Assembly (NCBI RefSeq): GCF_001429025.1
Contig: NZ_LMHT01000035.1
Coordinates: 52,489-116,488, forward strand
Source of the DNA: Phenylobacterium sp. Root700
GTDB lineage: Bacteria > Pseudomonadota > Alphaproteobacteria > Caulobacterales > Caulobacteraceae
Length of the DNA: 64,000 nucleotides
Direction: 5' to 3'
Shown here: positions 46,830 through 56,066 of the stretch, one piece after another
Numbering within the stretch: position 1 is the stretch's first letter
Layout: each line of letters opens with the position of its first letter
Made by a program: the position numbers and the translations under genes
Notes under the pieces: model-generated
What the model saw: the letters and a program-made list of their open reading frames with translations, nothing else
Told to the model about the DNA's origin: nothing
The model's database searches: none

Positions 46830-47399
46830 CTAGGTCGCCCAGGCCCGCCCGATTTCCGACAGCGGAACGCAGCCGTGATAGGCGCCCGGCACCGGATCGT
46901 ACCTGAGGGCGACGGTCGCACCGGGTTCGGAGGTGAAGTAGCCGACCGTGACCAGCTCCTTCAGCGCCGAGAAGAAGTGCGGCGGCGGCGCCAGCGGCGA
47001 TTGTTTCCGCAGGGCCGCGGCCTCCTGGTCATAGCGCGTGAGCAGCTCGATCTGCTGCGGCGCGGTGAGGTTCACGAAGATCGCGCCGTTGGCGGAGCGA
47101 GCGTCGGCGTCCATCCGCGTCAGCCCGTCCCTCAGCAGCTTGGCCTGCGCCTTGTCGCAATAGGTGGCCAGCGCCCGGTCGATGAACTGCGGCACGCCGA
47201 CCTGCCTGGCGCCGGGCGTGTCGGTCGCCGGCATGATCAGCTCGGCCACCACGTCGACCAGACGGGCCTGGTCTGGCGTGAGCGCCGTCGGGGCCCAGGC
47301 CAAAGGCTGCATAGCTGCGGCCACCGGCCCGGCCATCCCGGCCGAGGCGATCCCCATGGTCAGGGCGACGCCCCACATCGCTTCTCGTCTGTTCAGCAT
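46830..47399 (-). CDS. Gluconate 2-dehydrogenase subunit 3 family protein, Tat-exported
   Basis: A 189-residue partner subunit for the GMC flavoprotein encoded just upstream. The N-terminus MLNRREAMWGVALTMGIASA is a twin-arginine signal (RR at 4-5); cleavage is likely after AAA near 29. The mature part contains TPDQARLVDVVAELIMPATD (about 40-59) and HFFSALKELVTVGYFTSEPG, both family hallmarks. In known complexes this small subunit carries the signal and drags the folded FAD subunit out by hitch-hiking. An upstream GTG (47414) is an alternative start. Confidence 0.85.
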   Translation of the reverse strand: MLNRREAMWGVALTMGIASAGMAGPVAAAMQPLAWAPTALTPDQARLVDVVAELIMPATDTPGARQVGVPQFIDRALATYCDKAQAKLLRDGLTRMDADARSANGAIFVNLTAPQQIELLTRYDQEAAALRKQSPLAPPPHFFSALKELVTVGYFTSEPGATVALRYDPVPGAYHGCVPLSEIGRAWAT

Positions 47400-47438
47400 C
47401 TGCTCGTTCCCCACATCCTGCTCCGTCGCCGACAGCGC

Positions 47439-49172
47439 CTAGAGCTCGCCCTTCTTGCCCGCCTTCACCGCATGGTCGCAGGCCCTTGCGGTCAGCGCCA
47501 TGTAGGTCAGCGAGGGGTTCACGCATGAGGCCGACGTCATCGCCGCCCCATCAGTGACATAGACGTTCGTGCACTCGTGCACCTGGTTATGGGCGTTCAG
47601 CACCGAAGTCCGCGGGTCGCGGCCCATCCGGGCGGTTCCCATCTCGTGGATGCCCAGGCCCGGCGCATAGCCAAGATCGGCGCCCTGGACGTTCTTGAAG
47701 CCCGCCGCCTCCAGCAGCTCCACCGCCGAGGCCTTCATGTCGCGGCGCATGGCGATCTCGTTCTCGCGGATCGAGACCTTGATCTTGAGAGTCGGCTGTC
47801 CGTACTTGTCCTTGACGTCGTGGTTCAAGGTAATCCGGTTGTCGGCGTAGGGCAGGATTTCACCGAACCCGCCGAGCGCCATCGTCCAGGGACCAGGCTG
47901 GGTCAGAGCGGTCTTGCGCTCGGCCCCGAAGCCCTCCCCGCCGAGATCGCGGTTCCAGCTGGGGCGCGAGGCGCCGCCTTGATAGCCAAAGCCCCGCATG
48001 TAGTCCTTCCGGGCGCTGCCTTCGTCGCCGAGGTTGCGGAAGCGCGGCACATAGATCCCGTTGGGCCGGCGGCCCGAATAGTACTTGTCGTCGAACCCTT
48101 CGACCTGGGCCCGCGCCCCGACGTTCAGGTGGTGATCCATGACGTTGCGGCCGAGCTGATCGCTGCCGTTGCCGAAGCCGTTGGGGAAGCGGTCGCTGGT
48201 CGAGTTCAGCATGATCCCGGCCGAGTTGAGGGCCGAGGCGCAGAGGAAGATCACCTTCGCGTAGTACTCGGACTCCTCGCCGGTCTCGGCGTCCAGCACC
48301 CGCACGCCGCTGGCCTTGCCCGCCGCCGGATCGAAGATCAGCGAGGTGACGATGGAGTTGGGGCGCATCCGCAGATTGCTGGTGCGTTCGGCCGCCACCA
48401 GGGTCGCGGAGTTGGAGCTGAAATAGGCGCCGAACGGACAACCGCGGCTGCACATGTTGCGATGCTGGCACTTCGAGCGACCGAGGCTCAGCTGCTCTTC
48501 CGTCGGCTCGGTCAGGTGGGCGGCCCGGCCCATGGTGATCCGGCGGTCGGGGAAGCGTGACTCGGCCCGCGATTTGAAGGCCTTCTCAACGCAGTTCATC
48601 TCCATCGGCGGCTGGAACTGGCCGTCGGGAAGATGCGCCAGCCCTTCGTTCTGACCGCTGACGCCGATGAAGCGCTCCACATAGTCATACCAGGGCGCGA
48701 GGTCGGCGTAGCGGATCGGCCAGTCGACGGCGACCCCGTCGCGGGCGTTGGCCTCGAAATCGATGGGGCTGTGCCGATAGGTCTGGCGGCCCCAGGTGAG
48801 CGAGCGTCCGCCGACGTGATAGCCGCGGATCCAGTCGAACCGGCTCTCCTCAGTGTAGGGGTTTTCGTCGTCGCGGACGAAGAAATGCTTGGTGTATTCG
48901 GTGACCGCGTACCCGGTGCGCATCTGAACCGGATAGTGGCCTTTCAACTCTTCCGGCGGCAGCTTGCCTTGGGGGTACTTCGCCTCCCAGGGGTCCATGG
49001 TCGCGGTCGGATAGTCCTCCAGGTGGCGCACCATCGGGCCACGCTCCAGGACGAGGGTCTTCAGGCCCTTCTGAGTCAGCTCCTTGGCCGCCCAGCCGCC
49101 CGAGATGCCGCTTCCGACCACAATGGCGTCGTAGGTGTTTTCCCGACGCCAGCGTCCGTTGAGGTTGGCCAT
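47439..49172 (-). CDS. GMC-family FAD-dependent oxidoreductase (sugar/glycoside 3-dehydrogenase type)
   Basis: A 577-residue flavoprotein. FAD binds at AIVVGSGISGGWAAKEL (about 16-32). Family marks in the C-terminal domain are GIHEMGTARMG (His near 507), NVYVTDGAAM and NPSLTYMALTAR, where a His/Asn pair abstracts the hydride. It has no signal peptide, in line with export together with the Tat-signalled subunit 3 gene 39 nt downstream. This pair is the architecture of membrane-linked glucose/glycoside 3-dehydrogenases. A dedicated cytochrome subunit is not adjacent. Confidence 0.88.
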   Translation of the reverse strand: MANLNGRWRRENTYDAIVVGSGISGGWAAKELTQKGLKTLVLERGPMVRHLEDYPTATMDPWEAKYPQGKLPPEELKGHYPVQMRTGYAVTEYTKHFFVRDDENPYTEESRFDWIRGYHVGGRSLTWGRQTYRHSPIDFEANARDGVAVDWPIRYADLAPWYDYVERFIGVSGQNEGLAHLPDGQFQPPMEMNCVEKAFKSRAESRFPDRRITMGRAAHLTEPTEEQLSLGRSKCQHRNMCSRGCPFGAYFSSNSATLVAAERTSNLRMRPNSIVTSLIFDPAAGKASGVRVLDAETGEESEYYAKVIFLCASALNSAGIMLNSTSDRFPNGFGNGSDQLGRNVMDHHLNVGARAQVEGFDDKYYSGRRPNGIYVPRFRNLGDEGSARKDYMRGFGYQGGASRPSWNRDLGGEGFGAERKTALTQPGPWTMALGGFGEILPYADNRITLNHDVKDKYGQPTLKIKVSIRENEIAMRRDMKASAVELLEAAGFKNVQGADLGYAPGLGIHEMGTARMGRDPRTSVLNAHNQVHECTNVYVTDGAAMTSASCVNPSLTYMALTARACDHAVKAGKKGEL

Positions 49173-49192
49173 AGTTCCCCCCTGATCCAGGC

Positions 49193-49213
49193 TCGACGAC
49201 GCTCTGTCGTCGA
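49193..49213. promoter_or_regulatory. Perfect inverted repeat upstream of the GMC gene
   Basis: TCGACGAC (49193-49200) and GTCGTCGA (49206-49213) are exact 8-bp arms separated by 5 nt. The site is 21 nt before the GMC start and 140 nt before the divergent DUF1080 gene. It could be an operator for the cluster or a leader hairpin. Confidence 0.4.
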
Positions 49214-49352
49214 TCTTTCGTCAGCTCAAGCGACGACGAATCCGTCACCGCGCCAACTGTTGCTTTGCACGGCTTCAGGTTCCATGAAATGGGTTACATT
49301 GCAAGCGAACAAGGGGCGCCGATGAGAGCGCCGAGAGGTTTCTGGGGGAAAC

Positions 49353-50186
49353 ATGACCCGATATCCTGGACTGCGCCGTTCACTCTCAAAGGCCGCGCTG
49401 CTCGCCGGCTGCCTGGCGATTTCGGCCTGCGCCCACACGCCCGATGCGACGGCCGAGGCGGCATGGCGGCCGATATTCGACGGGCGAACCCTGGACGGCT
49501 GGACGCCGAAGATCGCCGGCTATCCGGCCGGCGAAAACTATCAGCAGACCTTCATCGTGCAGGACGGCTCCATCGTGGTGTCCTACGCCGGCTATGACCA
49601 GTTCAAGGGCCGGTTCGGGCATCTTTTCTACAAGACCCCGTTCAAGGCCTACCGCCTGCGGTTGATGTACAAGGTCCTGGATCCCAGCCTGCCCGACACC
49701 CCGGCCTGGGCGCGCGGCAACAGCGGCGTGATGTTCCACAGCCAGAGCGCCGAGAGCATGACGCTGGCTCAGCCGTTCCCGATATCCGTCGAGTTTCAGA
49801 TTCTCGGCCGTGACGGCGACGGCCCCCGGCCGACGGGCGCGGTCTGCACGCCGGGCGTCAGCATCACCTTCGACGGCGTCCGCGCGAAGGAGCACTGCAC
49901 CTCGCCGGCCAATGGACCGACCATCCCCAACGGGACCTGGACCAAGCTCGAACTCGACGTGCTGCCGAACGGCGAGGTCTTCCAAAAGATCGACGGCGTG
50001 GTCGTCCAGCACTATGGCGGGCTCGAGCTTGATCCGAACGATCGGTTCGCCGCCGTGGCCAAGGACTACATGTCCGCCCGCAGCGGCTCGCTGGCCCTGA
50101 CCGAAGGCTACATCGCCCTGCAGAGCGAGGGGCACCCGATCGCGTTCAAGGACATCGAGATCCAGGATCTGACGCCGACCCGCTAG
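49353..50186 (+). CDS. DUF1080 lipoprotein (3-keto-glycoside hydrolase family) 1
   Basis: A 277-residue lipoprotein (lipobox AISAC, Cys26) with the DUF1080 jelly-roll. WRPIFDGRTLDGWTP (about 38-52) is the typical start, and GNSGVMFHSQ plus VEFQILGRDGDG mark the metal/ligand face. The family includes enzymes that hydrolyse 3-keto-disaccharides and 3-keto-glycosides. In the periplasm it could act on the product of the GMC dehydrogenase, whose gene is divergent 180 nt away. GGGGGAAAC precedes the ATG. Confidence 0.82.
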   Translation: MTRYPGLRRSLSKAALLAGCLAISACAHTPDATAEAAWRPIFDGRTLDGWTPKIAGYPAGENYQQTFIVQDGSIVVSYAGYDQFKGRFGHLFYKTPFKAYRLRLMYKVLDPSLPDTPAWARGNSGVMFHSQSAESMTLAQPFPISVEFQILGRDGDGPRPTGAVCTPGVSITFDGVRAKEHCTSPANGPTIPNGTWTKLELDVLPNGEVFQKIDGVVVQHYGGLELDPNDRFAAVAKDYMSARSGSLALTEGYIALQSEGHPIAFKDIEIQDLTPTR

Positions 50187-50220
50187 GCGGGCCCGCGCCA
50201 CGGCGTGCGGCTTGCTGGGA

Positions 50221-51276
50221 TCAGAGCCCCAGCAGCCGCCGGTTCCGCGCGGCGTCCGGCGCGCTGCCGGCGAAGTCGTCGAACGCCCGGTCGGTCACCT
50301 GGATGATGTGATCGCGGATGAACGGCGCGCCCTCGCGGGCCCCCTGCTCCGGATGCTTCAGCGCGCACTCCCATTCGAGCACGGCCCAGCCGGAATAGTC
50401 GTACTGAGCGAACTTGGAGAAGATCGCCTTGAAGTCCACCTGGCCGTCGCCCAGCGAGCGGAAGCGGCCGGGCCGTTCGACCCACCCCTGATATCCGCCA
50501 TAGACGCCGGCGCGCGCATCGGGACGGAACTCGGCGTCCTTGACGTGGAAGGCGCGGATCCGCTCGTGATAGCGGTCGATGAAGCCGAGATAGTCCATCT
50601 GCTGCAGCAGCAGGTGGCTGGGGTCATAGAGGATGTTGGCGCGCGGATGGCCGCCGACCACGTCCAGAAAGCGCTCGAAACTGGCCCCGTCGTGCAGGTC
50701 TTCGCCCGGATGGATTTCGAAACAAGCGTCGACGCCTTCATCCTCGAAGACGTCGAGGATCGGCCGCCAGCGGCGTCCCAGCTCGGCGAACGCCTCCTCC
50801 ACCAAGCCGGCGGGCCGTTGCGGCCACGGATAGAGATAGGGCCAGGCCAAGGCGCCGGAGAACGTAGCATGGGCCGACAGGCCAAGCCTGCGGCTGGCGA
50901 CGGCCGCGGCCTTCACCTGGCTGACCGCCCAGGCCTGGCGGTCCTGCGGCTTGCCCCGCAGTTGCGGCGGCGCGAAGCCGTCGAAGAGCTCGTCATAGGC
51001 CGGATGGACCGCGACCAACTGCCCCTGGAGATGGGTCGACAGCTCGGTGATCTGCAGGCCGTGCTCGGCCAGCAGCCCGGCGATGTCATCGCAATAGACT
51101 TGGCTTTGCGCGGCCAGTTCCAGATTGAAGAACGAGTCCGCCCCGCCCGTCGGCATCTGCACGCCGACATAGCCGAGGTCCGCGACCCAGGCGGCCATGG
51201 TCTCGAGCCGGTCGAAAGGCGGCTCGGCGCCGATGAACTGGGCCAGGAAAATGCCAGGTCCCTTGAGTGTCTTCAT
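50221..51276 (-). CDS. Sugar phosphate isomerase/epimerase family TIM-barrel protein 1
   Basis: A 351-residue cytoplasmic protein of the AP-endonuclease-2-like xylose isomerase superfamily. Metal-binding segments are visible: CFEIHPGEDLHDG (Glu and His near 190), LYDPSHLLLQ (about 229), RAFHVKDAEF and WAVLEWECAL near the end. The start at 51276 has an excellent AAGGAGG. Its ATG overlaps the stop of the Gfo/Idh/MocA gene (ATGA). In 3-keto-sugar pathways such proteins isomerise, epimerise or cleave keto-intermediates; the exact reaction is unknown. Confidence 0.85.
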   Translation of the reverse strand: MKTLKGPGIFLAQFIGAEPPFDRLETMAAWVADLGYVGVQMPTGGADSFFNLELAAQSQVYCDDIAGLLAEHGLQITELSTHLQGQLVAVHPAYDELFDGFAPPQLRGKPQDRQAWAVSQVKAAAVASRRLGLSAHATFSGALAWPYLYPWPQRPAGLVEEAFAELGRRWRPILDVFEDEGVDACFEIHPGEDLHDGASFERFLDVVGGHPRANILYDPSHLLLQQMDYLGFIDRYHERIRAFHVKDAEFRPDARAGVYGGYQGWVERPGRFRSLGDGQVDFKAIFSKFAQYDYSGWAVLEWECALKHPEQGAREGAPFIRDHIIQVTDRAFDDFAGSAPDAARNRRLLGL

Positions 51277-52439
51277 CGTGCGCCTCCTTCGAGCGTGACC
51301 CAACCTTCACCGGCGCGGCTGGCCGCGACGGCGCGCTCAACGAACGCCATGCCTCGAACGCCCTCACCGATGTCGGGCACGAGCTCAGCTTGCCCCCGGC
51401 CTGCGGTGATCGCGTCGGCGAAATCACGATAGATGTTGGCGAAGGCCTCGATGAACCCCTCCGGATGCCCGGTGGGAATACGCGAGGCGGCCTGAGCGAC
51501 CGGGCTGAGGTAGCCCGCGCCTGCGTGCAGCACTTGGGTCGGGTCATCGAGCCAGTCGACCACCAACTCGGTGTGGCGTTCGTGCGACCAGGTGATCGCA
51601 CCCTTCTCGCCATAGACCTTGAGCTGCAGGCCGTTGCGGGCGCCCGCCGAGATCTGCGAGGCGATCAACACCCCGCGCGCGCCGCCCTTGAACCGCAGCA
51701 GGATGTTGCAGTCGTCGTCCAGCACCCGCCCCGGCACCACGGCGGCGATGTCGGCGCACATGTGTTCGACCTGAACGCCCGCCACGAACTCGGCGATGTT
51801 GAAGGCGTGCACGCCGATGTCGCCGATGCAGCCGCCAACACCGGACTGGGCCGGGTCGGCCCGCCACGTCGCCTGCTTGTCGCCGTCACGCTCGATCGGC
51901 CGCGAGAGCCAGCCCTGGGCGTACTCCACGACGATCTTGCGGACCCGGCCCAGATCGCCGCGCCGCACGATCTCGCGCGCCTCGCGGACCATCGGATAGC
52001 CCGTATAGACATAGGTCAGTCCGTAGTGGCGGCCCGAACCGGCCACGACCTTCGCCAACTCGCGCGCCTGCGCCAGATCCAGCGTCGCCGGCTTGTCGCT
52101 CATCACGTGCAACCCCGCCCGGAGCGCGGCGGCCGAGACCTCGAAGTGCAGGTGGTTGGGGGTGACGACGGCGACCAGGTCGACCCCGTCAGCCCGCACC
52201 CGTTCGGCTTCGAACATCGCGCCATAGTCGGTGTAGGTGCGCTCGCGCGACACCCCCCAGCCGTCAGCGGCCAGGGCGTTCTTCTCGGCGTCGCGGCTGA
52301 ATACGCCAGCCACGAGCCGAATGCGTCCGTCGAGTTCGGCGGCCATGCGGTGGACCGGCCCGATGAACGAACCGGGTCCCCCGCCAACCATGGCCAGCCG
52401 CAGAGGCGTTTGACTGCTCTTCGTCACAGGAGGGCGCAC
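51273..52439 (-). CDS. Gfo/Idh/MocA-family NAD(P)-dependent oxidoreductase
   Basis: A 388-residue cytoplasmic dehydrogenase. The Rossmann motif is [11 protein letters not shown] (about 17-27) and the family EKP motif appears as SDKPATLD (about 134-141). The second domain contains the [18 protein letters not shown] segment (about 207-224), with the catalytic Asp and His. Relatives oxidise sugars or their derivatives, including at C3. GTG start at 52439; the ribosome-binding site is weak. Translationally coupled to TIM-barrel protein 1. Confidence 0.87.
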   Translation of the reverse strand: MRPPVTKSSQTPLRLAMVGGGPGSFIGPVHRMAAELDGRIRLVAGVFSRDAEKNALAADGWGVSRERTYTDYGAMFEAERVRADGVDLVAVVTPNHLHFEVSAAALRAGLHVMSDKPATLDLAQARELAKVVAGSGRHYGLTYVYTGYPMVREAREIVRRGDLGRVRKIVVEYAQGWLSRPIERDGDKQATWRADPAQSGVGGCIGDIGVHAFNIAEFVAGVQVEHMCADIAAVVPGRVLDDDCNILLRFKGGARGVLIASQISAGARNGLQLKVYGEKGAITWSHERHTELVVDWLDDPTQVLHAGAGYLSPVAQAASRIPTGHPEGFIEAFANIYRDFADAITAGRGQAELVPDIGEGVRGMAFVERAVAASRAGEGWVTLEGGAR

Positions 52440-52470
52440 CCCGCCGAGATCGCGTACCTAAAGGTCCCCA

Positions 52471-53472
52471 TCAGCCAGCCACGCTGGCCAGATAGTCGTA
52501 GCTAATCCGCGTGGATTCGAGCCTCGGGTGGGCGAACGGCGGCTCTTGTTCGACGAAGAATTCCCGCACGCCGGCCGCATAGGCCGCCGGAAGCAGCTTG
52601 GGCCAGTTGATCATGCCGCCGCCCACCTCGGTGGGATCCTGGCGCAGCTCGAAGTTGGGCTTGGTGCTCGCCTTGATGTCCTTGACGTGCATCAGGGTGA
52701 AGCGGCCCTTGTGCTCCTTCAGCATCGCGAACGGATCGTGGCCCGCGGCCGTGACCCAGCCGGCGTCCATCTCGAAGGTGACCAGCGAGGGGTCGGTTTC
52801 CTTGAGCAGGATCTCCATGCCGTTGGTCTGACCGAGCGGCAGGAACTCATTGTTGTGGTTGTGATAGCCGAGCCGCAGGCCGGACTTCTTCAGAATCTCA
52901 GCCTTTTGGTTCAGGAACTCGGCATTCCACTTCCAGTCGTCGGCGGTCATCTGGCCGCCCAGCCGCCGCAGCAGCCCGCCGCCGTCCTCGCCAGGCAGCA
53001 GCTTCAGCTCGAAGCGGTCGGGAAGGTAGAACAGCGGCATGACCACGGTCTTCACACCGACCGTCTTCAGGTCGTCGGCCAGCTTGCCAAGGTCGCCGCT
53101 GAGTGTCGGGCCAGGCCCCATCGGACGGCCGCCGACGTGGGCGCTGGTGCATTTCAGGCCGGCGGCGTCGAAGGCCGCGCGCAGCTCGACCGGGGTGTGG
53201 CCGAGGAACCCGGCCAGCTCGACCGTCTTGAAGCCGATCTTGGAGACCGCCGCGAGCGTGCCGCCGAGGTCCTTCTGGGCGTCCGGACCCAAGGTGTAGA
53301 GCTGGACGCCGATCGGCAGGCCCACCCGCTTAAAGAACGGCTTGGCCGCCGCGCTGGCTGTTCCGCTGGTCATCATCGCCCCCAAGGTTGCAAGTCCGCC
53401 CGCAAGCACTCCGCGGCGCTGAAGGCCGGCGGTGTCGAGCGAGGTTCTGTTCGCGGAAGGTGTTGAGCGCAC
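52471..53472 (-). CDS. Sugar phosphate isomerase/epimerase family TIM-barrel protein 2, Tat-exported
   Basis: A 333-residue TIM-barrel protein with a twin-arginine signal (LQRRGVLAGGLATLGAMM, about 17-34; cleavage near ASA). Motifs on the mature part include KTVELAGFLGHTPVELR (about 82-98), GYHNHNNEFLPL (about 204-215), VTFEMDAGW and LMHVKD, giving the usual Glu/His/Asp metal site. The GTG start at 53472 is selected by AAGGAG 7-12 nt upstream; the frame stays open into the MFS gene but is Cys/Arg-rich nonsense there. It is the exported counterpart of protein 1 in the same cluster. Confidence 0.83.
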   Translation of the reverse strand: MRSTPSANRTSLDTAGLQRRGVLAGGLATLGAMMTSGTASAAAKPFFKRVGLPIGVQLYTLGPDAQKDLGGTLAAVSKIGFKTVELAGFLGHTPVELRAAFDAAGLKCTSAHVGGRPMGPGPTLSGDLGKLADDLKTVGVKTVVMPLFYLPDRFELKLLPGEDGGGLLRRLGGQMTADDWKWNAEFLNQKAEILKKSGLRLGYHNHNNEFLPLGQTNGMEILLKETDPSLVTFEMDAGWVTAAGHDPFAMLKEHKGRFTLMHVKDIKASTKPNFELRQDPTEVGGGMINWPKLLPAAYAAGVREFFVEQEPPFAHPRLESTRISYDYLASVAG

Positions 53473-53521
53473 TTGGGCTCTCCTTTTGCCTGGCTTGGCG
53501 ATGTGGGTTCGAACGAAACGA

Positions 53522-54805
53522 CTAGGAGGCCGACTGAACGCTGCGATCGGGCGCCAGCGCGTCGCCTGGGGCGTCCTCGACCGACACCGGTCCTCGGGTG
53601 GGCGGCCGGAAGAACAGGGCCAGCAGCAGCACCGCGACCAGCGCCATGCCGGTCGGCACCAGGAACAGAGCCGAATAGTCGACAACGTTCTTGGTCACGC
53701 CGTCCGGGCCGACGACCGCCTGGCTCAACCGTCCCATGAGGGCCGGGAACAGGAAGCTCGCCACGACATTGCCGACCCCCAGGATCAGCAGATTGAACAG
53801 GCCCTGCGCGCTGGACCTGACGTCCTTGGGGAAGACGGCGTCCACGAAGATGTAAACCGTGGCGAAGAAGAAGGCGTAGCAGACCCCGTGCAGCAGCTGC
53901 ACGGCCACGATCACCGGGATGCTGTCGGCGAAGAAGGCGAAGACCACGAAGCGCGCGGCGTGACCGAGGATGCCGATGATCATCGTGGCCTTCCAGCCCA
54001 GCCTGATCAGCACCCCGCCCAGCACGAACATGGTCACGACTTCGGCCACCTGGCCGAGGCTGAGCACCACCATGCTGAGATTGCCCGCGATCCCAACCCG
54101 GTCGGTGAGGAAGGCGTCGGAGACCACGAAGTAGCCGTTATGGATCACCGAATCGATGAAGGTGACGATGAACAGCACCATGACGAACGGCGTGCCCAGC
54201 AGCTTCAACGCTCGCCGCCAGGCCAGCTTGTCGATGCCCGGCGCGTCCTTGCGGGCCGGCGTGTGCGGCAAGGTCAGGGAATAGGCGGCGGCCAGGAACG
54301 AGACCCCGGCGGCGACCAGGAAGATCCACCGGACCTGATCGGGCGTGGCGTGCGCGCCCAGCAGGAAGATGAAGGGCCAGCTGACCAGCACCCAGCCGAT
54401 CGTGCCGCCCATCCGCACCGCGCCGAAATCCTTGGCCGGGTCCCGCAGGTTGGCGAAGGCGATGGAATTGGAGACCGACAGCGTCGGCACATAGAGCAGG
54501 CTGTAGAGCAGGTAGCAGGCGAAGAACGGCCAGAAGCTGGTCGAAAACGCCACGCCCACCAGGGCCAGGCCGCCGATCAGGTGACTGACCGCCAGGAATC
54601 GCTCGGCGGCGAAGTTCCGGTCCGCGAACTGGTTGGAGAAGAAGATCCCCACCAGGGCCGCGACGCCCCAGGAGCTGCCCACCAGCGACTGCTGCCAGGA
54701 GCTGAAACCCAGCATGCCCATGTAGGGAAACAGCTTCGGCGCCCAGGCTCCCCAGATCGCCAGCTGGAGCACCATCATCAAGAAGAGCCGTACGCTCGCC
54801 GTCAT
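53522..54805 (-). CDS. MFS transporter of the nucleoside:H+ symporter (NupG/XapB-like) family
   Basis: A 427-residue inner-membrane protein with about 12 helices. It starts with MMVLQLAIWGAWAPKLFPYM (about 10-29), a segment typical of nucleoside H+ symporters. A cluster of polar residues in FGAVRMGGTIGWVLVSWPFI (about 127-146) follows the family pattern. Members in sugar-catabolic clusters often transport glycosides or other sugars. It heads the minus-strand block of the cluster and is divergent from the LacI gene. Confidence 0.85.
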   Translation of the reverse strand: MTASVRLFLMMVLQLAIWGAWAPKLFPYMGMLGFSSWQQSLVGSSWGVAALVGIFFSNQFADRNFAAERFLAVSHLIGGLALVGVAFSTSFWPFFACYLLYSLLYVPTLSVSNSIAFANLRDPAKDFGAVRMGGTIGWVLVSWPFIFLLGAHATPDQVRWIFLVAAGVSFLAAAYSLTLPHTPARKDAPGIDKLAWRRALKLLGTPFVMVLFIVTFIDSVIHNGYFVVSDAFLTDRVGIAGNLSMVVLSLGQVAEVVTMFVLGGVLIRLGWKATMIIGILGHAARFVVFAFFADSIPVIVAVQLLHGVCYAFFFATVYIFVDAVFPKDVRSSAQGLFNLLILGVGNVVASFLFPALMGRLSQAVVGPDGVTKNVVDYSALFLVPTGMALVAVLLLALFFRPPTRGPVSVEDAPGDALAPDRSVQSAS

Positions 54806-54940
54806 GTCTTCGGCCTCCCCGGTTGGCCTGGCGGCAGCATTATGGACCTTGGCGCCGCGACCTCCAGACCGCTTTGCCTGGCGTTAATCAGCGGCGCGGC
54901 CGGTCCAGCCCAATTTCCGGGCCCCTGCTCGCACTTAATG

Positions 54941-54959
54941 TAATCGAAATCATCGATAA
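54941..54959. promoter_or_regulatory. Candidate LacI-family operator
   Basis: TAATCGA and TCGATAA (6 of 7 positions symmetric) flank a 5-nt centre. The site is in the 247-nt space between the divergent MFS and LacI genes, in an AT-rich patch that looks like a promoter. Symmetry and position fit an operator for the adjacent regulator. Confidence 0.45.
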
Positions 54960-55052
54960 CAGGCGCGTATTCGGGCGGCAACTGCAATCTAAGCCGCCGC
55001 GCAAACGACCTGCGCCTTGCAATGGGGGCGGCTTACCGCCAGTTTCTCGCCA

Positions 55053-56066
55053 ATGCCTACCATTCAAGATGTCGCGCGCGACGCCGGGGTTTCCACCGCG
55101 ACGGTCTCAAGGGTTTTCAGCGCCCCAGCCCTTGTCCTGGAGGGCACACGGCAGAAGGTGATGGAGGCGGTGACCCGCCTCGGTTACGAGCCGAACTTCG
55201 CGGCCAAGAGCCTGCGGACGCTGCGCACCGAGAAGATCCTGGTCACCGTCCCAGACATCTCCAACCCGTTCTTCTCCCAGGTCATCCGCGGGGTCGAGGA
55301 AGCCGCCCACGCCGCGGGATACTCCGTTCTCCTGGGCGATACGCGCCACGAGGAGGAACGCGAGGAGCAGTACGCCACCATGCTCCGGCGCAAGGAGGCC
55401 GACGGCCTCATCTTCCTGGGCCATCGCCTGCCCGACACCCTGGCCGAAATGGTCAGGACCATGGGGCCCCGCACCCCGATCGTGAACGGTTGCGAATACC
55501 GCCCTGACCTCGGCGTTTCCGGCGCCCACATCGACAACGAGCGCGCCGCCATCGAGGTCATGGACCACCTCTATGGCCTGGGCCACAGCCGGGTCGGCGT
55601 GATCACCGGGCCGCTGGCCAGTCCGCTCAGCAGCGACCGCCTGACCGGCGTGCGCGCCGCCGCTGAGCGCCACGGCCACGCCGAGGCCCTGCAGGTGGTC
55701 ACCGGTGACTTCTCCATCGAGTCCGGCGTGCGCCAAGCTGAGGGGCTGCTGAGCGGAGCTCACCGCCCCACCGCCATTTTCTGCTTCAGCGACGAGATGG
55801 CCATGGGCGCGCTCGACGCCATCCGGCGCGGCGGCCTGCGGTGCCCCCAGGACGTCTCGCTGGTCGGCTTCGACGACATCCGCTTCGCCCAGTACCTCGA
55901 CCCGCAGCTGACCACGGTCAGCCAGCCCATGGACAAGATCGGCCACGAGGTCGTTCGCTTGCTGCTCGATATCCTTTCGGGCCGTAGCGACGGGCTACAG
56001 CACGTGACCTTGCCCCACCAACTCGTGATCCGGTCGAGCACGGCGAAGCCTCGCGCCGCCGACTAA
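55053..56066 (+). CDS. LacI-family transcriptional regulator
   Basis: A 337-residue regulator. The HTH starts MPTIQDVARDAGVSTATVSR (1-20), a textbook LacI N-terminus, and a hinge follows near residue 45-58. The periplasmic-binding-like domain contains VTVPDISNPFFSQVIRGVEE (about 63-82) and VGFDDIRFAQYLDPQLTTV near 282-300. It is the only regulator in the sugar cluster and is divergent from the transporter operon, so it probably responds to a sugar or keto-sugar intermediate. A TTG 36 nt upstream is open but not needed. Confidence 0.93.
   Translation: MPTIQDVARDAGVSTATVSRVFSAPALVLEGTRQKVMEAVTRLGYEPNFAAKSLRTLRTEKILVTVPDISNPFFSQVIRGVEEAAHAAGYSVLLGDTRHEEEREEQYATMLRRKEADGLIFLGHRLPDTLAEMVRTMGPRTPIVNGCEYRPDLGVSGAHIDNERAAIEVMDHLYGLGHSRVGVITGPLASPLSSDRLTGVRAAAERHGHAEALQVVTGDFSIESGVRQAEGLLSGAHRPTAIFCFSDEMAMGALDAIRRGGLRCPQDVSLVGFDDIRFAQYLDPQLTTVSQPMDKIGHEVVRLLLDILSGRSDGLQHVTLPHQLVIRSSTAKPRAAD

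Noticed and set aside
51267..52505. 412-codon plus-strand open frame antisense to the Gfo/Idh/MocA gene
   Set aside because: No domain and composition typical of reverse-strand shadows in high-GC genes.
53432..54943. 503-codon plus-strand open frame antisense to the MFS transporter
   Set aside because: Extremely rich in Arg, Gln, His and Asp with no recognisable domain; the MFS transporter on the other strand is clear.
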